Shown here piece after piece: positions 34,377 through 43,868 of a stretch of DNA of 64,000 nt. Under the pieces are notes generated by a model. That model had not been told where the DNA came from. It made no database searches and was given only the letters and a program-made list of their open reading frames with translations. The position numbers and the translations under genes are program-made. This DNA is from Streptomyces finlayi (GTDB lineage: Bacteria; Actinomycetota; Actinomycetes; Streptomycetales; Streptomycetaceae): contig NZ_CP045702.1 of assembly GCF_014216315.1 (NCBI RefSeq), positions 3,844,001 to 3,908,000 of the forward strand, in the 5' to 3' direction. Position 1 is the stretch's first letter; each line of letters starts with the position of its first letter.

Positions 34377-36374
34377 TCAGTCCCTGGAGCCCAGGCCGCC
34401 GAAGAGACCACCGCCGTCGTCCCCACCGTTACCGCCGCCGCCACCGTCAATGGTGAAGAGGGTGACGGTGCTGCCCTTCGGCACCGGGGTGTTGCCGCCC
34501 GGATTGCTGTTGAGCACGGTGGCGTTCGGCTTGTCCACGGAACCGGGGGCGAGCGCGACCACGAAACCGAGGCCCTCCAGCTGGCTCTTGGCGTCCTGGT
34601 ACTTCTTGCCCACCAGGTCGCCCGGAACAGTGACCTGCTCCGGCTGCGGCGGGCCCTTGGAGACCTTCAGGACGATCTGGACATCCTTGGCCTGCTTGCT
34701 CGGCCCGTTCGGCGTCTGCTCGACGACGACGCCGGCCGGCTCGGTCGAGTCGACCTCCGCCTTCGAGACGCTGACGAAGCCGAGGCCGTTGAGCTGGGCC
34801 AGTGCCGCGTCGTACGTACGGGTGCGCACGTCAGGAAGGGAGAACATCTTCTCCTTGGCCACAGTGATCGTGACCTCGGACTCCTTCTCGGCCTTCGAGC
34901 CGCCCTCCGGGTCCTGCTTGACGACCGTGTCCGGCGTCTGCTCGGACTCGACCGACTTGACGGTCACCGAGAAGCCCTGGTCCTCCAGGGTCTTGCGGGC
35001 GTCGGACTCGGTCTCGTCGGTGACGTCCGGGACCTCGACCTTCGGCGCCCCGGAGGAGACGACGACCGTGACGGTCTCATTCTCCTTCATCTCGCCGGTG
35101 TCCGGCGACTGGCTGCAGATCTTGTCCTTCGCCTGGGCCTCGCACGGTTCCTTGCCGCCGACCTTGAGGGTGACGCCGGCGTGGGCCGCGAGTTTCTCCG
35201 CTTCCGGCACGGTGGATCCGACCAGGATCGGGACCGGGACGGTGCCGTCGTCCCCGTTGGAACCGAAGACGGCCCTGCCGATCAGGATGGCGCCGACCAG
35301 TACGAGAACGCCCGCGACGACCAGCAGGATCGTCGAGGTGTTGCTCTTCTTCTGGCGCCGCCGGTCGGGGCGCTCGTCGTGTCCGTGGCGGTCGTCCGCG
35401 TTCACGGGCGGGAGCATGGAGGTCTGCGCGTTGTGCGGGTCGGCAGGGCGCAGGGCGGTCGTGGGCTGGTCCGGGTTGTAGCCGCCGTAACCGCCGTAGC
35501 CCGCCGCGCCCATCGCCGCCGTGGCCGCGACCGGCTGACCGTCGAGGCAGGCCTCGATGTCGGCCCGCATCTCGTCGGCCGACTGATAGCGGTAGTCGGG
35601 GTCCTTGGTGAGGGCCTTCAACACGATCGCGTCCATCTCGGGCGTGATCTCGGGGTCGAAGTTGCTCGGCGGCTGAGGCTCTTCCCGTACGTGCTGGTAG
35701 GCGACCGCGACCGGCGAGTCCCCGACGAACGGCGGCCTGACCGCGAGCAGCTCGTAGAGCAGGCAGCCCGTGGAGTACAGGTCGGACCGTGCGTCGACCT
35801 GCTCGCCCTTGGCCTGCTCCGGGGAGAGGTACTGGGCGGTGCCGATGACGGCGGCGGTCTGGGTCATCGTCATACCGGAGTCGCCCATCGCGCGGGCGAT
35901 GCCGAAGTCCATGACCTTGACCTGACCGGTGCGCGTCAGCATGACGTTCGCCGGCTTGATGTCACGGTGCACGATCTGGGCGCGGTGCGAGTACTCAAGC
36001 GCCTGGAGGATGCCCACCGTCATTTCGAGGGTGCGTTCGGGCAGCAGTCTGCGACCTGAGTGCAGCAGTTCCCTGAGCGTCGACCCGTCGACGTACTCCA
36101 TCACGATGTACGGGATCGAGACCCCGTCCACGTAGTCCTCGCCGGTGTCGTAGACAGCGACGATCGCGGGGTGGTTGAGCGAGGCGGCGGACTGGGCCTC
36201 ACGGCGGAACCGGGCCTGGAAGGACGGATCGCGGGCCAGGTCGGCCCGCAGCGTCTTCACGGCGACGGTGCGTCCGAGCCGGGTGTCGTGGGCGAGGTAG
36301 ACCTCGGCCATGCCACCACGGCCGAGCACCGAGCCCAGCTCGTACCGGCCGCCGAGGCGACGCGGCTCTTCCAT
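34377..36374 (-). CDS. pknB: PASTA-domain Ser/Thr kinase PknB
   Basis: The product is 665 residues. Kinase domain about 10-275 with K40, HRD 136-138, DFG 156-158 and activation-loop T171 and T173, the same residues autophosphorylated in M. tuberculosis PknB. A transmembrane helix lies at about 340-362, and four extracellular PASTA repeats follow, which bind muropeptides or lipid II. It controls peptidoglycan synthesis and division, counteracted by PstP. It ends the minus-strand cluster fhaA-fhaB-pstP-rodA-pbpA-pknB. A pknA gene, present in mycobacteria, is missing. Confidence 0.96.
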   Translation of the reverse strand: MEEPRRLGGRYELGSVLGRGGMAEVYLAHDTRLGRTVAVKTLRADLARDPSFQARFRREAQSAASLNHPAIVAVYDTGEDYVDGVSIPYIVMEYVDGSTLRELLHSGRRLLPERTLEMTVGILQALEYSHRAQIVHRDIKPANVMLTRTGQVKVMDFGIARAMGDSGMTMTQTAAVIGTAQYLSPEQAKGEQVDARSDLYSTGCLLYELLAVRPPFVGDSPVAVAYQHVREEPQPPSNFDPEITPEMDAIVLKALTKDPDYRYQSADEMRADIEACLDGQPVAATAAMGAAGYGGYGGYNPDQPTTALRPADPHNAQTSMLPPVNADDRHGHDERPDRRRQKKSNTSTILLVVAGVLVLVGAILIGRAVFGSNGDDGTVPVPILVGSTVPEAEKLAAHAGVTLKVGGKEPCEAQAKDKICSQSPDTGEMKENETVTVVVSSGAPKVEVPDVTDETESDARKTLEDQGFSVTVKSVESEQTPDTVVKQDPEGGSKAEKESEVTITVAKEKMFSLPDVRTRTYDAALAQLNGLGFVSVSKAEVDSTEPAGVVVEQTPNGPSKQAKDVQIVLKVSKGPPQPEQVTVPGDLVGKKYQDAKSQLEGLGFVVALAPGSVDKPNATVLNSNPGGNTPVPKGSTVTLFTIDGGGGGNGGDDGGGLFGGLGSRD

Positions 36375-36539
36375 ACGTTCCAGCCCTCTCCGTCAGTCCC
36401 GACCGCACCCGTGTGTGGTCCGGCGGTGCGCTGTTCGCGCATACGCTACCGGGCACGCGCCAGGCGATCGGCCCGCCCCCGGCAGCTGATATCCGACCGG
36501 TATCCCAATGTGCTGGCATGACGGCCGCTGTGACGGCCA

Positions 36540-37994
36540 TCACATGCCGTCGATGACTGCCTTCATCACATTCCTGGCAATCGGGGCGGCCAGCCCGCCA
36601 CCGGAGATGTCGTCCCGGTTGGCGTCGCCGTCCTCGACCACCACTGCGACGGCCACCGGGGAGCCACTGTCGGTCTTGGCGTACGAGATGAACCAGGCGT
36701 ACGGCTTCTCGCTGTTGTCGAGACCGTGCTGGGCGGTACCGGTCTTGCCTCCGACTGTGACGCCGTCGATCCGGGCGTTGGTTCCCGTGCCCTTGCTGAC
36801 GACCGTCTCCATCATCTGCTGGACCTTCCGGGCGTTCTCGCCCGAGAGCGGTCGGCTGAGCTGTTCCTTCTCGTGGTTGTGGATGACGTCCAGGTTGGGC
36901 GCCTGGCGCTGGGCGACCATGTACGGCTGCATGAGCTTGCCGTCGTTGGCGATCGCGGCGGCGACCATGGCCATCTGGAGCGGGGTGGTGCGGTTGGACG
37001 CCTGACCGATGCCCGCCATCGCGTTCTGCGGCCGGTTGTCCTTGGGGTAGATGCTCGCGTCGGAGCGGACCGGAGTGAAGATCTCCTTGCCGAAGCCGAA
37101 CTTCTCGGTCTGCTCGATCATCTTCTCGTTGCCGAGGTCGTCGCTCATCTTGCCGAAGACGGTGTTGCACGACCAGCGGAGCGCTTCCCGGAGGGAGGCG
37201 TTCTCACACGGGATGGCGCCCTCGTTCTTCAGCTGGACGCTCGTCTGCGGCAGCGTCCAGGGCAGCGGGGACTCGGTCTTCGCGTCGATGTCGTCGTAGA
37301 GGCCGTTCTCCAGCGCCGCGGCGGCGGTGACGACCTTGAACGTGGAGCCGGGCGGATAGGTCTCCCGCAGGGCCCGGTTGAGCATGGGCTTGTCTTTGTC
37401 CTTGAGGAGCTTCTGCCGAGCGTCCGAGTCCTTGAGGGAGTTGCCCGCGAAGACCGAAGGATCGTACGAAGGCGTGCTGGCCAGGGCCAGGATGGCGCCG
37501 GTGCGCGGGTCGATCGCCGCGACCGCGCCCTTCTTGCTGCCGAGGCCCTTGAAGGCGGCTTCCTGGGCGGCCCCGTCCAGCGTCGTGACGATGTTGCCGC
37601 CGGTCTTCTTCTCGCCGGTGACCATCGACAGTGTCCGGTCGAAGAACAGCTGATCGTCATTGCCGGTGAGGATGCCGTCCTCGATGCTCTCCAGCTGGGA
37701 GGCGTCGAAAGCCTGGGAGGAGTATCCGGTGACGGGCGCCCACATGGGCCCGTCCTTCCAGACCCTCTTGTACTTGAAGTCACTTCCGCTGGTCTCGACG
37801 GAGCCGGTGACCGGGTTGCCGTCCACGATGATGTCGCCGCGCTCGTGTGCGTACCGCTCGATCTGGACGCGGCGGTTGTACTTGTGACCGTTCAGCTCGT
37901 CGGCGCGGACGTACTGGAGCCAGTTGTCCCGGATGAGCAGGGCGAGGACGAGCACCCCGCAGAAGATCGCGATCCGGCGCAGTGGCTTGTTCAC
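36540..37994 (-). CDS. pbpA: Class B penicillin-binding protein (PbpA type)
   Basis: The product is 484 residues, a transpeptidase cross-linking peptidoglycan. A short cytoplasmic N-terminus and one membrane helix (8-21) lead to a small dimerisation domain. Transpeptidase motifs are S217-x-x-K220 (PGSTFK), S275-C-N277 and K417-T-G419. The ATG overlaps the rodA stop (ATGA), so it is coupled to its glycosyltransferase partner. Confidence 0.96.
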   Translation of the reverse strand: MNKPLRRIAIFCGVLVLALLIRDNWLQYVRADELNGHKYNRRVQIERYAHERGDIIVDGNPVTGSVETSGSDFKYKRVWKDGPMWAPVTGYSSQAFDASQLESIEDGILTGNDDQLFFDRTLSMVTGEKKTGGNIVTTLDGAAQEAAFKGLGSKKGAVAAIDPRTGAILALASTPSYDPSVFAGNSLKDSDARQKLLKDKDKPMLNRALRETYPPGSTFKVVTAAAALENGLYDDIDAKTESPLPWTLPQTSVQLKNEGAIPCENASLREALRWSCNTVFGKMSDDLGNEKMIEQTEKFGFGKEIFTPVRSDASIYPKDNRPQNAMAGIGQASNRTTPLQMAMVAAAIANDGKLMQPYMVAQRQAPNLDVIHNHEKEQLSRPLSGENARKVQQMMETVVSKGTGTNARIDGVTVGGKTGTAQHGLDNSEKPYAWFISYAKTDSGSPVAVAVVVEDGDANRDDISGGGLAAPIARNVMKAVIDGM

Positions 37995-39391
37995 GGCCGG
38001 ACGACCTGCGTCATCTCGGCGTCGGAAGTGGGCGCGGGAGCCGGTGCGGGGCGGCGGGCGGTGTCGCTGATGCGGATCAGGATGCCGATCAGTGCCCAGT
38101 TGGCGATCACGGACGAACCGCCGGCCGCGAGGAACGGCATGGTCATGCCGGTCAGCGGGATGAGTCCCATGACGCCGCCGGCGACGACGAAGACCTGGAT
38201 GGCGAAGGAGCCGGACAGGCCGACGGCGAGGAGCTTGCCGAACGGGTCACGGGCGGCGAGTGCGGTACGGACACCTCGCTCGACGATCAGACCGTAGACG
38301 AGCAGGACGGCCATCATTCCGGCGAGGCCGAGTTCCTCACCGACGGTGGCGAGGATGAAGTCGGAGTTGGCGGCGAAGCCGATCAGGTCGGAGTTGCCCT
38401 GGCCGAGGCCGGTACCGAGGGTGCCGCCCGAGCCGAATGCCATCAGGGACTTGGACATCTGCTCGCTCGCGTCCTCCTTGCCCCAGCCCGCGAAGGGGTC
38501 GAGCCAGGCGGTGACGCGCTGCTGGACGTGCGGCTCGAACGTGGCTACACCGACGGCGCCGGCCGCGGACATCAGCAGACCGAAGACGATCCAGCTGGTG
38601 CGTTCGGTGGCGACGTACAGCATGACGACGAACATGCCGAAGAACAGCAGTGAGGAACCGAGGTCGGTCTCGAAGACCAGGATCAGGATCGAGAACGCCC
38701 AGACCATGAGGATCGGTCCGAGGTCACGGCCTCGCGGCAGGTAGAGACCCATGAAGCGGCGGCTGGCCAGTGCGAGGGCGTCGCGCTTGACCATCAGGTA
38801 GCCGGCGAAGAAAACCGTAATGATGATCTTGGCGAACTCACCGGGCTGGATCGTGCCGACGCCGGGGATCTTGATCCAGATCTTGGCACCGTTCACGGCC
38901 GGGAAGAACATCGGCAGGATCAGCAGGAACAGCGCCAAGACCATGGAGATGTACGTGTAGCGCTGGAGAAGTCGGTGGTCCTTCAGCGCCACCAGAACGA
39001 CCACCAGAAGCCCCACCCCGACTGCGGAGAACAGCAGCTGCTTGGAGGCGGCGGGGGCGAAGGTTTTGAGTGCCTGGAAGCGTTCGGACTGGTCCAGGCG
39101 CCAGATGAGCGCCAGTCCCAGACCGTTCAGCAACGTGGCCAGCGGCAGTAGCAGCGGGTCCGAGTACGGGGCGAACTTGCGGACTACGAGGTGTGCCACG
39201 CCACCCAGTAGGGCGAGCCCGATTCCGTATCCGAGCATGCCGGAGGGCAGCTCGCCGTTGATGGCGAGGCCCACGTTGGCGTAGGCGAACACCGAGATGA
39301 AGACGGCGAAAATGACAAGCGCCAGCTCGGTGTTGCGGCGACTCGGTGCGTCGATCGCACCGATGGTGGTCGTGTTGGTGACAACGCTCAT
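37991..39391 (-). CDS. rodA: FtsW/RodA/SpoVE family peptidoglycan glycosyltransferase
   Basis: The product is 466 residues with about ten or more membrane helices. SEDS signatures are visible, including the catalytic Asp region in the extracellular loop and GVMGLIPLTGMTMPFLAAGGSS near the C-terminus (split: GLIPLTGMTMPF then LAAGGSS). It polymerises lipid II with the neighbouring PbpA. RodA is preferred over FtsW because of pairing with PbpA outside the dcw cluster. Confidence 0.93.
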   Translation of the reverse strand: MSVVTNTTTIGAIDAPSRRNTELALVIFAVFISVFAYANVGLAINGELPSGMLGYGIGLALLGGVAHLVVRKFAPYSDPLLLPLATLLNGLGLALIWRLDQSERFQALKTFAPAASKQLLFSAVGVGLLVVVLVALKDHRLLQRYTYISMVLALFLLILPMFFPAVNGAKIWIKIPGVGTIQPGEFAKIIITVFFAGYLMVKRDALALASRRFMGLYLPRGRDLGPILMVWAFSILILVFETDLGSSLLFFGMFVVMLYVATERTSWIVFGLLMSAAGAVGVATFEPHVQQRVTAWLDPFAGWGKEDASEQMSKSLMAFGSGGTLGTGLGQGNSDLIGFAANSDFILATVGEELGLAGMMAVLLVYGLIVERGVRTALAARDPFGKLLAVGLSGSFAIQVFVVAGGVMGLIPLTGMTMPFLAAGGSSVIANWALIGILIRISDTARRPAPAPAPTSDAEMTQVVRP

Positions 39392-39411
39392 GTGCTGGGG
39401 CCCCCTACGGC

Positions 39412-40920
39412 TTACTGCTTACCGCACTGCGGGACCAGCTTTTTCTCTTCCTCCGAGAGGCTGGGGCCGGGAGTGGGAGTCGCTGCGGTCGGCTTGGTCC
39501 CCGTTGCGGAGGACGCGGCGGAAGTCTTGTCTGCGGGAGCACCGGCGGTGCCCCCGGCCTGGCCCTCGCCGGTGCGGGCGTCGGCCTCGGCCTCGGCTGC
39601 GCGGCGCTGGGCGTCCTTCTTGCAGGCGGATGCCTGTGCGGCGAGTTCGCCGACCTTCTTGCGGGCGTCGCCGAGGCTGCCCTCGGCGATGGTCGCCTCG
39701 ACCTGCTTGCGCTGGTAGGGCGGGAGGTACTTGAGTTCGATCTCGGGGTGGTTCTTCTCGACCTTCGAGAGCGAGATCCAGGCGAGGTCCTGGCTGATGC
39801 CGCGGTACAGCGCGACGTTCTCGTCCTTCGCACCCACGTAGTACTGCGTCTGGGTCCAGCGGTAGCCGCCGTACAGACCGCCGCCGATGACAGCGAGCGC
39901 GAGGATGACGTAGAAGGACCGCTTCAGCCACTTGCGGCCGCCGCGCGGTTTGGTGAAGTCGTCGTCGGTGTACGAGCCGAAGGCGCCGTCCGGCGCTCCG
40001 GCGTAACCGTTGTCGTCTCCGCTGCCGGGCGGGCCGAAGCCGCCGGCGGGCGGCGGGACGGGGCGGCCGAGTCCGGCCGCGCGTCCGGCCGGGGTCTGCA
40101 TGGCCCCGCCGTCGTTGTGCTGGGCGGCCTGGTTCTCGGCGACCGCTCCGACGATGACCGGGGTGTCGTTGAGCTGACCGGCCAGGGTGTCGTTGCTGTC
40201 GACGTCCAGGACGTCGGCCACGATGCAGGTGATGTTGTCGGGGCCGCCGCCGCGCAGGGCCAGCTGGATGAGGTCCTGGATGGTCTCCTGGGGGCCCTGG
40301 TAGCTGGCCAGGGTCTCTTCCATCGTCTGGTGGGACACGACGCCGGAAAGCCCGTCCGAACAGATCAGATAGCGGTCACCGGCCCGGACCTCACGGATGG
40401 AGAGGTCGGGTTCGACGTGGTCACCGCTGCCGAGCGCCCGCATCAGCAGGGAGCGCTGCGGGTGGGTCGTGGCCTCTTCCTCGGTGATCCGGCCCTCGTC
40501 GACGAGACGCTGCACCCAGGTGTGGTCCTGGGTGATCTGCGTCAGCACACCGTCGCGCAGAAGATAGGCGCGGGAGTCGCCGACGTGGACGAGGCCGAGG
40601 CGCTGACCCGTCCAGAGAAGGGCGGTGAGCGTGGTGCCCATGCCCTCCAGCTGGGGGTCCTCCTCGACCATCAGACGCAGCTGGTCGTTGGCCTGCTGGA
40701 CCGCCGTGCCGAGCGAGGTCAGGATGTCGGAGCCCGGCACATCGTCGTCGAGCTGGACGAGCGTGGAGATCACCTCTGAGCTGGCGACCTCTCCGGCCGC
40801 CTGGCCGCCCATGCCGTCGGCGATGGCGAGAAGGCGAGGGCCGGCGTAGCCGGAGTCCTCGTTGCCTTCCCGGATCATGCCCTTGTGCGATCCGGCGGCG
40901 AAGCGCAGGGACAAGCTCAT
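39412..40920 (-). CDS. pstP: PP2C-type protein phosphatase PstP
   Basis: The product is 502 residues from ATG 40920 (GAGG upstream; MSLSLRFAAGSHKG is the family start). The cytoplasmic PP2C domain (about 1-240) has metal-binding motifs near E21-D22, DGMGG at 35-39, and GGPDNITC. A transmembrane helix at about 315-335 and an extracellular Ala/Lys-rich tail follow. It dephosphorylates PknB and its targets. Confidence 0.95.
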   Translation of the reverse strand: MSLSLRFAAGSHKGMIREGNEDSGYAGPRLLAIADGMGGQAAGEVASSEVISTLVQLDDDVPGSDILTSLGTAVQQANDQLRLMVEEDPQLEGMGTTLTALLWTGQRLGLVHVGDSRAYLLRDGVLTQITQDHTWVQRLVDEGRITEEEATTHPQRSLLMRALGSGDHVEPDLSIREVRAGDRYLICSDGLSGVVSHQTMEETLASYQGPQETIQDLIQLALRGGGPDNITCIVADVLDVDSNDTLAGQLNDTPVIVGAVAENQAAQHNDGGAMQTPAGRAAGLGRPVPPPAGGFGPPGSGDDNGYAGAPDGAFGSYTDDDFTKPRGGRKWLKRSFYVILALAVIGGGLYGGYRWTQTQYYVGAKDENVALYRGISQDLAWISLSKVEKNHPEIELKYLPPYQRKQVEATIAEGSLGDARKKVGELAAQASACKKDAQRRAAEAEADARTGEGQAGGTAGAPADKTSAASSATGTKPTAATPTPGPSLSEEEKKLVPQCGKQ

Positions 40921-41049
40921 GCGCACCTCGCCCGTCGGTTCGGGGTACAGCCGGTCTCGAGCCACACTGCCCACCCTCCGGTCGGGAGCCGGGCCGGGTC
41001 CGTCGTAAGGACCGCCGCGGCTCGCTCGCTCCGCTCGCTCATTGTCGTA

Positions 41050-41571
41050 CTACTTCCGCAGCTCGATGACGGTCTTGCCGATGCGGATCGGCGCGCCCAG
41101 CGGAACAGGCGTCGGGGTGGTGAGTCGGGTCCGTTCGAGATACGTGCCATTGGTGGACCCGAGATCCTCGACGATCCACTGGCCGTCACGGTCCGGGTAG
41201 ATCCTGGCATGCCTGCTGGACGCGTAGTCGTCGTCCAGCACGATCGTTGAGTCGTGCGCCCGGCCCAAGGTGATGGTCTGGCCCTGGAGCGCCACCGTAG
41301 TACCCGTGAGGGTGCCTTCGGAGACGACCAGTTTGGTGGGTGCCCCGCGGCGCTGGCGCCCGGGCTGCTGGCGCTGCTGCGGTGGAGCCGCGGCGGCGGA
41401 TGGTTGGCGCGCCTGTTGCGGGCGCGTGTCGGCGGCAGTGCGGCGTGAGCCGCGCTGCGTGACGCGCGTTCCGAACAGGTCGCTTCTGATGACCTGGACG
41501 GCCACGATCACGAACAGCCACAGAACGGCTAGGAAACCTAGCCGCATGACCGTCAGGGTCAGCTCTGACAT
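41050..41571 (-). CDS. fhaB: FHA-domain protein FhaB (FipA)
   Basis: The product is 173 residues. One N-terminal transmembrane helix (about 5-26), a Gln/Arg/Ala-rich linker and a C-terminal FHA domain (about 85-170) with GRAHDSTIVLDDDYASSRHA and STNGTYLE. FHA domains bind phosphothreonine. This is a PknB-signalling adaptor. Confidence 0.94.
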   Translation of the reverse strand: MSELTLTVMRLGFLAVLWLFVIVAVQVIRSDLFGTRVTQRGSRRTAADTRPQQARQPSAAAAPPQQRQQPGRQRRGAPTKLVVSEGTLTGTTVALQGQTITLGRAHDSTIVLDDDYASSRHARIYPDRDGQWIVEDLGSTNGTYLERTRLTTPTPVPLGAPIRIGKTVIELRK

Positions 41572-41581
41572 TGCCCCCGCT

Positions 41582-42466
41582 TCACCCTTCGGCTTGCCGG
41601 TAAACGATGGTTGTACTACCCACGACGATCCGCGAGCCGTCGCGGAGCGTAGCGCGGGTGGTGTGCTGCCCGTCTACCACGATGCCGTTGGTAGACCCGA
41701 GATCCTGGATCGTCGAGGGCGTTCCGGTCCGGATCTCACAGTGCCGGCGCGATACGCCGGGATCGTCGATCCGCACGTCGGCGTCGGTGCTTCGTCCCAT
41801 CACCAACGTCGGGCGGGAGATCTGATGGCGGGTGCCATTGATCTCGATCCAGCGCCGTACCTGTGCGTCCGGCAGGGCGCCGGGCGTGGTCGGAGGGCGC
41901 CGGTCGGTCGAGGGGCCGCCTGAGCGTCCTGCGCCCGGCGGCGGGGCCGCGGGCATGGGCGGAGCGGCGGTCGGGGGGTAGCCGTAACCTCCGGGCGCCT
42001 GGGGGGCGGCGGGCCGCCCGGGGGCCGGACGGTTCGGCTGTGCGTGCGGGGGAGGACCGGCCGGCGGCTCGGACTGGCTCCCCTGTGACGAACTCGACGC
42101 GAGCGTCCGGCTGCGGACACGGTAGAGCCCGGTGTCGAGGTCGTCGGCCTTCTCGAGATGGACCTTGATCGGGCCCATGAAGGTGTAACGCTGCTGCTTG
42201 GCGTAGTCCCGTACGAGGCCGGACAGCTCGTCGCCGAGTTGTCCGGAGTACGGGCTGAGCCGCTCGAAGTCGGGTGTGCTCAGCTCGACGATGAAGTCGT
42301 TGGGTACGACGGTCCGCTCGCGGTTCCAGATCGTGGCGTTGTTGTCGCACTCGCGCTGGAGGGCGCCGGCGATCTCGACCGGCTGTACCTCGGACTTGAA
42401 GACCTTGGCGAAGGTGCCATTGACCAGACCTTCGAGACGCTGCTCGAAACGCTTCATGACTCCCAT
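41582..42466 (-). CDS. fhaA: FHA-domain protein FhaA with DUF3662 N-terminus
   Basis: The product is 294 residues. Residues about 1-110 are the DUF3662 domain (FEQRLEGLVNGTFAKVFKSE), which binds the MviN/MurJ pseudokinase in mycobacteria. A Pro/Gly-rich linker and an FHA domain (about 210-290; GRSTDADVRIDDPGVSRRH, STNGIVVD) follow. ATG 42466 lies six bases from AGGAGGTG. It is the first gene of the cluster. Confidence 0.95.
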   Translation of the reverse strand: MGVMKRFEQRLEGLVNGTFAKVFKSEVQPVEIAGALQRECDNNATIWNRERTVVPNDFIVELSTPDFERLSPYSGQLGDELSGLVRDYAKQQRYTFMGPIKVHLEKADDLDTGLYRVRSRTLASSSSQGSQSEPPAGPPPHAQPNRPAPGRPAAPQAPGGYGYPPTAAPPMPAAPPPGAGRSGGPSTDRRPPTTPGALPDAQVRRWIEINGTRHQISRPTLVMGRSTDADVRIDDPGVSRRHCEIRTGTPSTIQDLGSTNGIVVDGQHTTRATLRDGSRIVVGSTTIVYRQAEG

Positions 42467-42781
42467 GGGGCACCTCCTCCGGTGTCGTCATCCCTGTACT
42501 GCTTACTGATCGTATCCACGCGTCGGGAAATCGGCTGGTTCCCCTTCTCTGCCCAGTGGATGAGTGTCACCCCTCACACGGATCGTAGAGGTGACCTCCT
42601 CATAGTGTCCCGCACGTGGGGTGCGGTCAGGAGGAGTGGGTACGGGGGTTCCGCGTTCCCGCTTCCCCTCATGTGTTCGCCAAAACAACGGATGTGAATC
42701 CACCCAGTCCATCGTGCTAATCTTCCGGTTGTCGCCAGGCGCTCACACCGAACGGTGAGAGAGTCTCAAAACAACACTCAT
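42467..42781. promoter_or_regulatory. Divergent promoter region between fhaA and tRNA-Leu
   Basis: The 315 bases contain no supportable gene. TAATCT at 42718-42723 has the form of a -10 box for tRNA-Leu, though the matching -35 is unclear. The fhaA cluster promoter must lie in the left part. No strong hairpin or operator stands out. Confidence 0.5.
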
Positions 42782-42864
42782 GCGCGAGTGGCGGAACGGC
42801 AGACGCGCTGGCTTCAGGTGCCAGTGTCCTTAGGGACGTGGGGGTTCAAATCCCCCCTCGCGCA
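42782..42864 (+). tRNA. tRNA-Leu (anticodon CAG)
   Basis: This is an 83-base class II tRNA. The acceptor GCGCGAG pairs with CTCGCGC, the anticodon CAG is at 42815-42817, and the variable arm is long (TGTCCTTAGGGACG). CCA is not encoded. It marks the end of the gyrB-leuT synteny block. Confidence 0.96.
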
Positions 42865-42866
42865 CA

Positions 42867-43627
42867 ATGGAGCACCGATGGCTGGTGCTTGGCAGTAACG
42901 CAGAAACGGTCGTCATCGGAGTCACGATGGCGGCCGTTTCCGCGTTGTGCTGCGTGGGGTCGGCGGACGGTGACGCGACGGGGCAGGGCATCTTCTTCCT
43001 GCTGGTCGTGCTGAGCATCGGCTCGTACGCGTCGGTCGCGGTGATCGGTGGCGCGGGAGCGGTGCCGGCGCTGTGGATCAAGGCCGGGCCGGCGCTGTGG
43101 ATCAGAGCCGGGCCGGCGGTCGGTGCCTCGCTCGTGGTGAGCGTGGCCGGCATGGCGCTCGCCGGGCCGGTGTTCGGCCTCGTGGACCACGGGCTGGGCG
43201 GGCTCTGGGCGATGGCCTGGCTCTACTCGGCGGGCATCCTGCTGATCGGTGTGGGACTGCACACCTTCCTCAGGCGCTGGACGACGCTCGGCCTGATGGT
43301 GCTGTTCGTCATGCTCAACTTCACCAGCTCCGGCGGAATCTTCCGGCCCGAGTTGCAGTGCAGCCCGGTTCCTTCGGGGCCCTCCACTCGTTCCGGAACG
43401 GCGCGGGCTTCGTCGAGGGCGTTCGCAGCCATGTGTACTTCGGTGGCCACGCGCTGGGCGTCACCTGCTGGTGCTCGCGATGTGGTTCGTGGCGGGGCTG
43501 GGTGCTGGTCCTGGTGGGTGTGGCCGGGTGGGCCGAGGCGCGGCGGCGTGGGGTCGTGGCGGCTGCGGAGGCGCCTGGTTCCCGGGCCCGGGCCGAGGAG
43601 GAGATGGAGGAGATCGTCGGCGTCTGA
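42867..43627 (+). pseudogene. Frameshifted membrane-protein gene (DUF3533/YhgE-like C-terminus)
   Basis: The first frame from ATG 42867 gives five or so membrane helices and reaches LNFTSSGGIFRPELQ, a motif seen in DUF3533/YhgE-type membrane proteins. A five-base duplication (TGCAG TGCAG at about 43355-43364) then shifts the frame to PGSFGALHSFRNGAGFVEGV. A second shift near 43450 is needed to read HLLVLAMWFVAGLVLVL, ending at 43627. The expected N-terminal domain is absent, as the start abuts the tRNA. It is best read as a truncated, non-functional copy. Confidence 0.7.
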
Positions 43628-43681
43628 CCGTCTGACCGTCGGACCGTCGGACCGTCGGACCGTCGGACCGTCGGACCGTCG
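43626..43681 (+). repeat. 8-bp tandem repeat, seven copies
   Basis: The unit GACCGTCG is repeated without interruption (first unit GACCGTCT), beginning on the stop codon of the pseudogene. Confidence 0.95.
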
Positions 43682-43753
43682 GCACGCGGCGAGCGGTGCG
43701 ACAAGCGGCCTCCGATTCGGCGGTCGCAGGGGCCCTCGTGGCCCTCGGCGCCG

Positions 43754-43785
43754 TTGTCCACAGGGAGATCGACTACTTGTCCACA
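43754..43785 (+). promoter_or_regulatory. Two DnaA boxes upstream of the DUF2252 gene
   Basis: TTGTCCACA occurs at 43754-43762 and 43777-43785 in the same orientation, 23 bases apart, in the leader of the DUF2252 gene. Both match the Streptomyces consensus exactly. Confidence 0.55.
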
Positions 43786-43868
43786 GGACCGGACGATTGT
43801 TCGCGAACGGCGGTACCTTCATCGGGAAGTGACGGCGGACGGCCGGCAGGCGGGGGAGGCGGCGTTCC

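Noticed and set aside
34314..36059. Plus-strand frame opposite pknB
   Set aside because: Antisense shadow with Arg/Gly/Leu bias; the kinase and PASTA domains lie on the minus strand.
36726..38297. Plus-strand frame opposite pbpA and rodA
   Set aside because: Antisense shadow of two conserved genes; no coding signature.
43626..43681. CRISPR or coding repeat
   Set aside because: Eight-base units without spacers, starting on a stop codon.
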